DNA from: Planctomycetia bacterium
Lineage (GTDB): Bacteria > Planctomycetota > Planctomycetia > Pirellulales > UBA1268
Direction of reading: 5' to 3'
DNA: 8,556 nucleotides
Assembly (NCBI GenBank): GCA_010027105.1
Contig: RGVT01000096.1
Coordinates: 1-8,556, forward strand
Below the pieces are notes generated by a model. It was not told the origin of the DNA. It ran no database searches and saw only the letters and a list, made by a program, of their open reading frames with translations. Within the stretch, counting starts at the first letter, position 1. The number at the start of each line of letters is the position of its first letter. Of the stretch, positions 5,989 to 8,556 are shown in pieces. The position numbers were made by a program, and so were the translations under genes.

Positions 5989-6672
5989 ATGCCCGCTGAA
6001 CGCCCGACACCCGAGACGATCGACGTCCGCTGGCACGCCCCCGCGGTGACGCGGGCCGACCGCGAGCGGTCCGCCGGCCACAAGGGCTGCGTCCTGTGGT
6101 TCACGGGCCTTTCCGGCTGCGGCAAGAGCACGCTCGCCAACGCCGTCGACCGACGTCTCAACGCCCGGGGCATCCGCAGCTTCGTGCTCGACGGCGACAA
6201 CGTGCGGCACGGGCTCAACGCGGCGCCGGCCATCCTGGAGCCGCGGCACGGGGCGGAGTTCGCCCGGCGGTTCGGCCTCGGCTTCGGCCCGCAGGACCGC
6301 GAGGAGAACATCCGCCGGATCGGGGCCGTGGCCGAGCTCTTCGCCCAGGCGGGCATCGTCGCGCTCACCGCCTTCATCAGCCCCTACCGCCGCGACCGCG
6401 ACGCCGTGCGGGCGCTGCTGCCCCCCGGCGACTTCGTGGAGGTCCACGTGAAGGCACCGCTCGAGGTCTGCGAGGGCCGCGACCCGAAGGGCCTCTACAA
6501 GAAGGCCCGGGCCGGCGAGATCAAGGGCTTCACGGGCATCGACGACCCCTACGAGGAGCCGCTCGCGCCGGAACTCGTCGTCGACTCCGCGACCCGCCCA
6601 CCAGACGAACTGGCCGCCGAAGTGATCGCCTGGCTCGAGCGCGCCGGCACAATCACGGCACGGACTGTATGA
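5989..6672 (+). CDS. cysC: Adenylyl-sulfate (APS) kinase with a 17-residue insertion
   Basis: Catalyses ATP + adenylyl sulfate to ADP + PAPS, the activated sulfate used for assimilation or sulfation, in the cytoplasm. In 227 residues it shows HKGCVLWFTGLSGCGKST (31-48), whose P-loop carries Cys44 where Ser is common. The APS-binding motif DGDNVRHGLN is at 68-77, followed by DREENIRRI (103-111), AFISPYRRDRDAVR (128-141, including the conserved Ser131), EVCEGRDPKGLYKKARAGEI (159-178) and KGFTGIDDPYEEP (179-191). Between Asn77 and the LGF motif (97-99) there are 19 residues (AAPAILEPRHGAEFARRFG) where CysC proteins usually have two. The ATG at 5989 is 4 nt after the upstream stop; GGGAG at 5977-5981, inside that gene's end, gives a 7-nt spaced SD, suggesting translational coupling. 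No ATP sulfurylase gene is in the window. Catalytic residues look complete, so it should be active. Confidence 0.93.
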   Translation: MPAERPTPETIDVRWHAPAVTRADRERSAGHKGCVLWFTGLSGCGKSTLANAVDRRLNARGIRSFVLDGDNVRHGLNAAPAILEPRHGAEFARRFGLGFGPQDREENIRRIGAVAELFAQAGIVALTAFISPYRRDRDAVRALLPPGDFVEVHVKAPLEVCEGRDPKGLYKKARAGEIKGFTGIDDPYEEPLAPELVVDSATRPPDELAAEVIAWLERAGTITARTV

Positions 6673-6701
6673 GCGGCACCGGCTCGAGGCTGCCCGTTCC
6701 A

Positions 6702-6732
6702 CCCATGTAGGACAGGCTTCAGCCTGTCATGC
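6702..6732. repeat. Single copy of the hairpin repeat found in the 2686-2870 array
   Basis: The stem GACAGGC (6711-6717), loop TTCA and stem GCCTGTC (6722-6728) are identical to units 3-6 of the array, and the flanks match too (CCATGT before, ATGC after; the array has GTGGGAC where this copy has GTAGGAC). It lies in the 73-bp gap between the convergent stops of cysC (6672) and the VOC gene (6746). That is the place for a bidirectional transcription end or mRNA-stabilising hairpin, but neither strand has a T-run after it. Two occurrences about 3.9 kb apart show that it is a dispersed family, not just local slippage. Confidence 0.9.
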
Positions 6733-6745
6733 CTCACCGGCTGGC

Positions 6746-7294
6746 TCACTTCCGCGGCGCGATCAGCTCGACGATGTTGCCGTCGGGGTCGCGGACGCAG
6801 GTCAGGAACAGATCCTTGGCGATCGATTCCGGGATCGCGACGGGCGACTTGGCGAGCGGTGTGACGCCGATCTTCGCCAGCCGCGCCAGGGCGGCGTTGG
6901 TGTCGTCGACGATGATCGTGAGGTAGCGGAACCCCGTGTGCGAGTGGATGAACTCGTTGTCGCCCGTGCGGGGCGCGGTGCCGGCCACGCTCATCAGTTT
7001 GAGCTTGGTGGCCGAGTCGCCCTCGCCGAGCACGAGCACCCGCACCGAGAGCAGCTTGCCGTCGGTGAGGCCGGCGCCGGTCGCCACGTCGGCCGGCACG
7101 GTGAAGCCCGGCACTTCCCGGAAGCCGATCCCCTCGGTGTAGAACCGCACCGACTTCTCGACGTCGGTGACGACCGTGCCGAGATCGATCGTGGTTCGCG
7201 GAAACACGACAGGCTCCGCGGCCGAGGCGGCGCGCAGCACGAAGAGGGCGACCAGGGCCATCGACAGCGACAGTGAACAGGACGGGCGCTGCAT
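6746..7294 (-). CDS. Secreted VOC (glyoxalase/bleomycin-resistance fold) protein
   Basis: A 182-residue protein starting at ATG 7294, supported by a strong SD, GAAGGAG (7303-7309), 8 nt upstream. The N-terminus is an export signal (hydrophobic core at about 8-20, then RAASA/AEP with cleavage near residue 25). The rest fits one vicinal-oxygen-chelate domain of two beta-alpha-beta-beta-beta modules. The first is TIDLGTVVTDVEKSVRFYTE.. (35-54), with GIGFREV. The second is FRYLTIIVDDTNAALARLAK (122-141), ending CVRDPDGNIVELIAP (166-180). Of the four metal-ligand positions common in the superfamily, only the last Glu (NIVELI) is evident. The first (usually His in H-x-G-L/V) is occupied by T-I-D-L-G, and the third has Tyr/Leu, so a metal-dependent lyase or dioxygenase activity is doubtful. 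Its start is 38 nt from the DUF1501 stop on the same strand, so it is probably the second gene of one transcript. Substrate unknown. Confidence 0.82.
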   Translation of the reverse strand: MQRPSCSLSLSMALVALFVLRAASAAEPVVFPRTTIDLGTVVTDVEKSVRFYTEGIGFREVPGFTVPADVATGAGLTDGKLLSVRVLVLGEGDSATKLKLMSVAGTAPRTGDNEFIHSHTGFRYLTIIVDDTNAALARLAKIGVTPLAKSPVAIPESIAKDLFLTCVRDPDGNIVELIAPRK

Positions 7295-7332
7295 CGCGGA
7301 TGCTCCTTCGGGTGACGGCGGAGCAGCATACC

Positions 7333-8556
7333 TCAGGCCATGATCCCCTTCACGACCTTCCCCGCGACCCCCGTGAGCCGGACGTCGAGGCCCTGGAACT
7401 TCGTGGTCAGGCGGTGGTGGTCGATGCCCAGGAGCGCGAGCATCGTGGCGTGGAGGTCGTGGACGTCGACGACGTTCTCCACGGCCCGGTAGCCGAGTTC
7501 GTCGGTCGCGCCCCAGGTCGTGCCCGGCCGGATGCCGCCGCCGGCGAGGAACACGCTGAACGAGAGGATGTGGTGGTCGCGACCGCTGCCCTGGCCCATC
7601 GGCGTGCGGCCAAACTCGCCCCCCCAGAGCACGAGCGTGTCGTCGAGCAGGCCGCGGCGGGCGAGATCCTCGATGAGCGCCGCGGAGGGGCGGTCGACGG
7701 CCCCCGCCGCCTCCTTCATGCCACCCTCGATGCCGCCGTGGTGGTCCCAGTTGCGGTGGTAGAGCTGGATCATCCGCACGCCCCGCTCGGCGAGCCGCCG
7801 GGCGAGCAGGCAGTTGGAGGCGAACGAGCCGTCCCCCGGCTGCTTCACGCCGTAGAGGTCGAGCGTCTCCTGCGTCTCGCCGCTGAAGTCGGTGAGCTCC
7901 GGCACGCTCGCCTGCATGCGGAAGGCCATCTCGTACTGCGCGATGCGCGTGGCGATCTCGGGGTCGTTCCGCTCCTCGGCGAGAAAGCCGTTGAGCCGGT
8001 TGATCTCCTCCACCACCTGCCGCTGCGTGCTCTGGCAGACGCCCGCGGGATTGCCGATGTAGTGGACGGCGTCTCCCTTCGACTGGAAGAGGATTCCCTG
8101 GTAGCGGCTGGGCAGCACGCCGCTCGACCACTGCCGCGCGGAGATCGGCTGCTGCCCCGACTTCCCGGCGGACGTGAGCACGATGAAGCCGGGCAGGTTT
8201 TCCGACGCGGAGCCGAGGCCGTAGAGCAGCCACGACCCCATGCTCGGCCGGCCCTTGATGATCGAGCCCGTGTTCATGAAGGCATGGGCCGTGTCGTGGT
8301 TGATCTGCTCGGTCTGCATCGAGCGGATCACGCACAGGCGGTCGGCCTGCGCGGCGATGCGGGGAAAGAGGTCGCTGACCTCGATGCCCGACTCGCCGTG
8401 CCTCTTGAAGCCGACGAACGAGCCGCGCCCCTTGAGCACGGTGTTTTGCAACTGGGCGAGTTGCTGCCCCTTCGTGAAAGATTCGGGAAACGGCTGGCCG
8501 TCGAGGGCCTTGAGGGCAGGCTTCCAGTCGAACGATTCGAACTGCGACGGGCCGCC
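7333..8556 (-). CDS. DUF1501 family protein, N-terminus beyond the window
   Basis: The 407 visible residues enter from the right edge (GGPSQFESFDWKPAL..) and end at the TGA at 7333-7335. DUF1501 belongs to the alkaline phosphatase/sulfatase-like superfamily and is strongly expanded in planctomycetes; its biochemical role is not established, and members are often exported by Tat. Family landmarks are GGPSQFESFD.. at the edge, GQPFPESFTKGQ, INHDTAHAFMNTGS, GRPSMGSWLLYGLGS, PARYQG-like LPSRYQGILF, RGVRMIQLYHRNWDHHGG (about 7727-7780), DDTLVLWGGEFGRTP (about 7597-7640) and GRDHHILSFSVFLAGGG (about 7530-7584). The His/Asp-rich HRNWDHHGG and GRDHH motifs are likely metal ligands by analogy with the superfamily. 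The missing part is probably 50-80 residues including the signal. DUF1549/DUF1553 cytochrome-type genes often sit upstream of such genes and should be looked for beyond 8556. The TTG at 8451 is internal, not the start. Confidence 0.93.
   Translation of the reverse strand, partial: GGPSQFESFDWKPALKALDGQPFPESFTKGQQLAQLQNTVLKGRGSFVGFKRHGESGIEVSDLFPRIAAQADRLCVIRSMQTEQINHDTAHAFMNTGSIIKGRPSMGSWLLYGLGSASENLPGFIVLTSAGKSGQQPISARQWSSGVLPSRYQGILFQSKGDAVHYIGNPAGVCQSTQRQVVEEINRLNGFLAEERNDPEIATRIAQYEMAFRMQASVPELTDFSGETQETLDLYGVKQPGDGSFASNCLLARRLAERGVRMIQLYHRNWDHHGGIEGGMKEAAGAVDRPSAALIEDLARRGLLDDTLVLWGGEFGRTPMGQGSGRDHHILSFSVFLAGGGIRPGTTWGATDELGYRAVENVVDVHDLHATMLALLGIDHHRLTTKFQGLDVRLTGVAGKVVKGIMA

Noticed and set aside
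4620..6377. Long minus-strand frame of 585 codons
   Set aside because: It overlaps the PDZ gene, cysC and the divergent gap in antisense, has His/Arg/Ala-rich composition and no recognisable domain.
8449..8451. TTG as the start of the DUF1501 gene
   Set aside because: The frame continues upstream to the window edge with family-specific sequence (GGPSQFESFD.., GQPFPESFTKGQ), so the codon is internal.

Overview
The window is very GC-rich and looks like planctomycete (Planctomycetota) chromosomal or metagenome-contig DNA. The main reasons are the partial DUF1501 protein at the right end, the small secreted proteins with little similarity to known families, a signal-peptide protein combining HEAT-like, LRR-like and PDZ-like parts, and sparse Shine-Dalgarno (SD) signals. 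No rRNA, tRNA, CRISPR array, phage or IS gene was recognised. The species is not determinable from the sequence.

Layout, left to right. Positions 1-270 form a fold-back: perfect 80-bp inverted arms (1-80 and 191-270) around a 110-bp spacer. It splits an NAD-dependent epimerase/dehydratase gene. The gene runs on the minus strand from 877 down to 191, and its real continuation (36 more codons) lies inverted on the plus strand at 81-190. This is most simply a chimeric or misassembled contig end. Divergent from the epimerase is a long GNAT-superfamily protein (1122-2246, +). It resembles the family often misnamed 'dATP pyrophosphohydrolase', to which bacterial ceramide synthase is related, so an SDR plus acyltransferase lipid locus is possible but unproven. 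Convergent with it is a 117-residue secreted Gly/Arg-rich protein (2267-2620, -).

Upstream of that small gene lies a tandem array of six 31-bp units (2686-2870). Each unit holds a perfect 7-bp stem and 4-nt loop hairpin. A single copy of the same element lies at 6702-6732 between two convergent genes. It is a REP-like dispersed palindrome with local tandem amplification. Next is a complete YgiQ-type radical SAM gene (2890-4908, -). Divergent from it is a two-gene plus-strand unit: a secreted PDZ protein (5010-5984) and an APS kinase, cysC (5989-6672), with a 4-nt gap and probable translational coupling. The right end is a minus-strand unit: a DUF1501 protein (N-terminus beyond the window) followed after 37 bp by a secreted VOC/glyoxalase-fold protein (6746-7294).

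The genes do not form one obvious pathway. The main points of interest are the hairpin repeat family, the fold-back, the possible ceramide-type pair, the 17-residue insertion in the APS kinase, and the exported VOC protein beside DUF1501.
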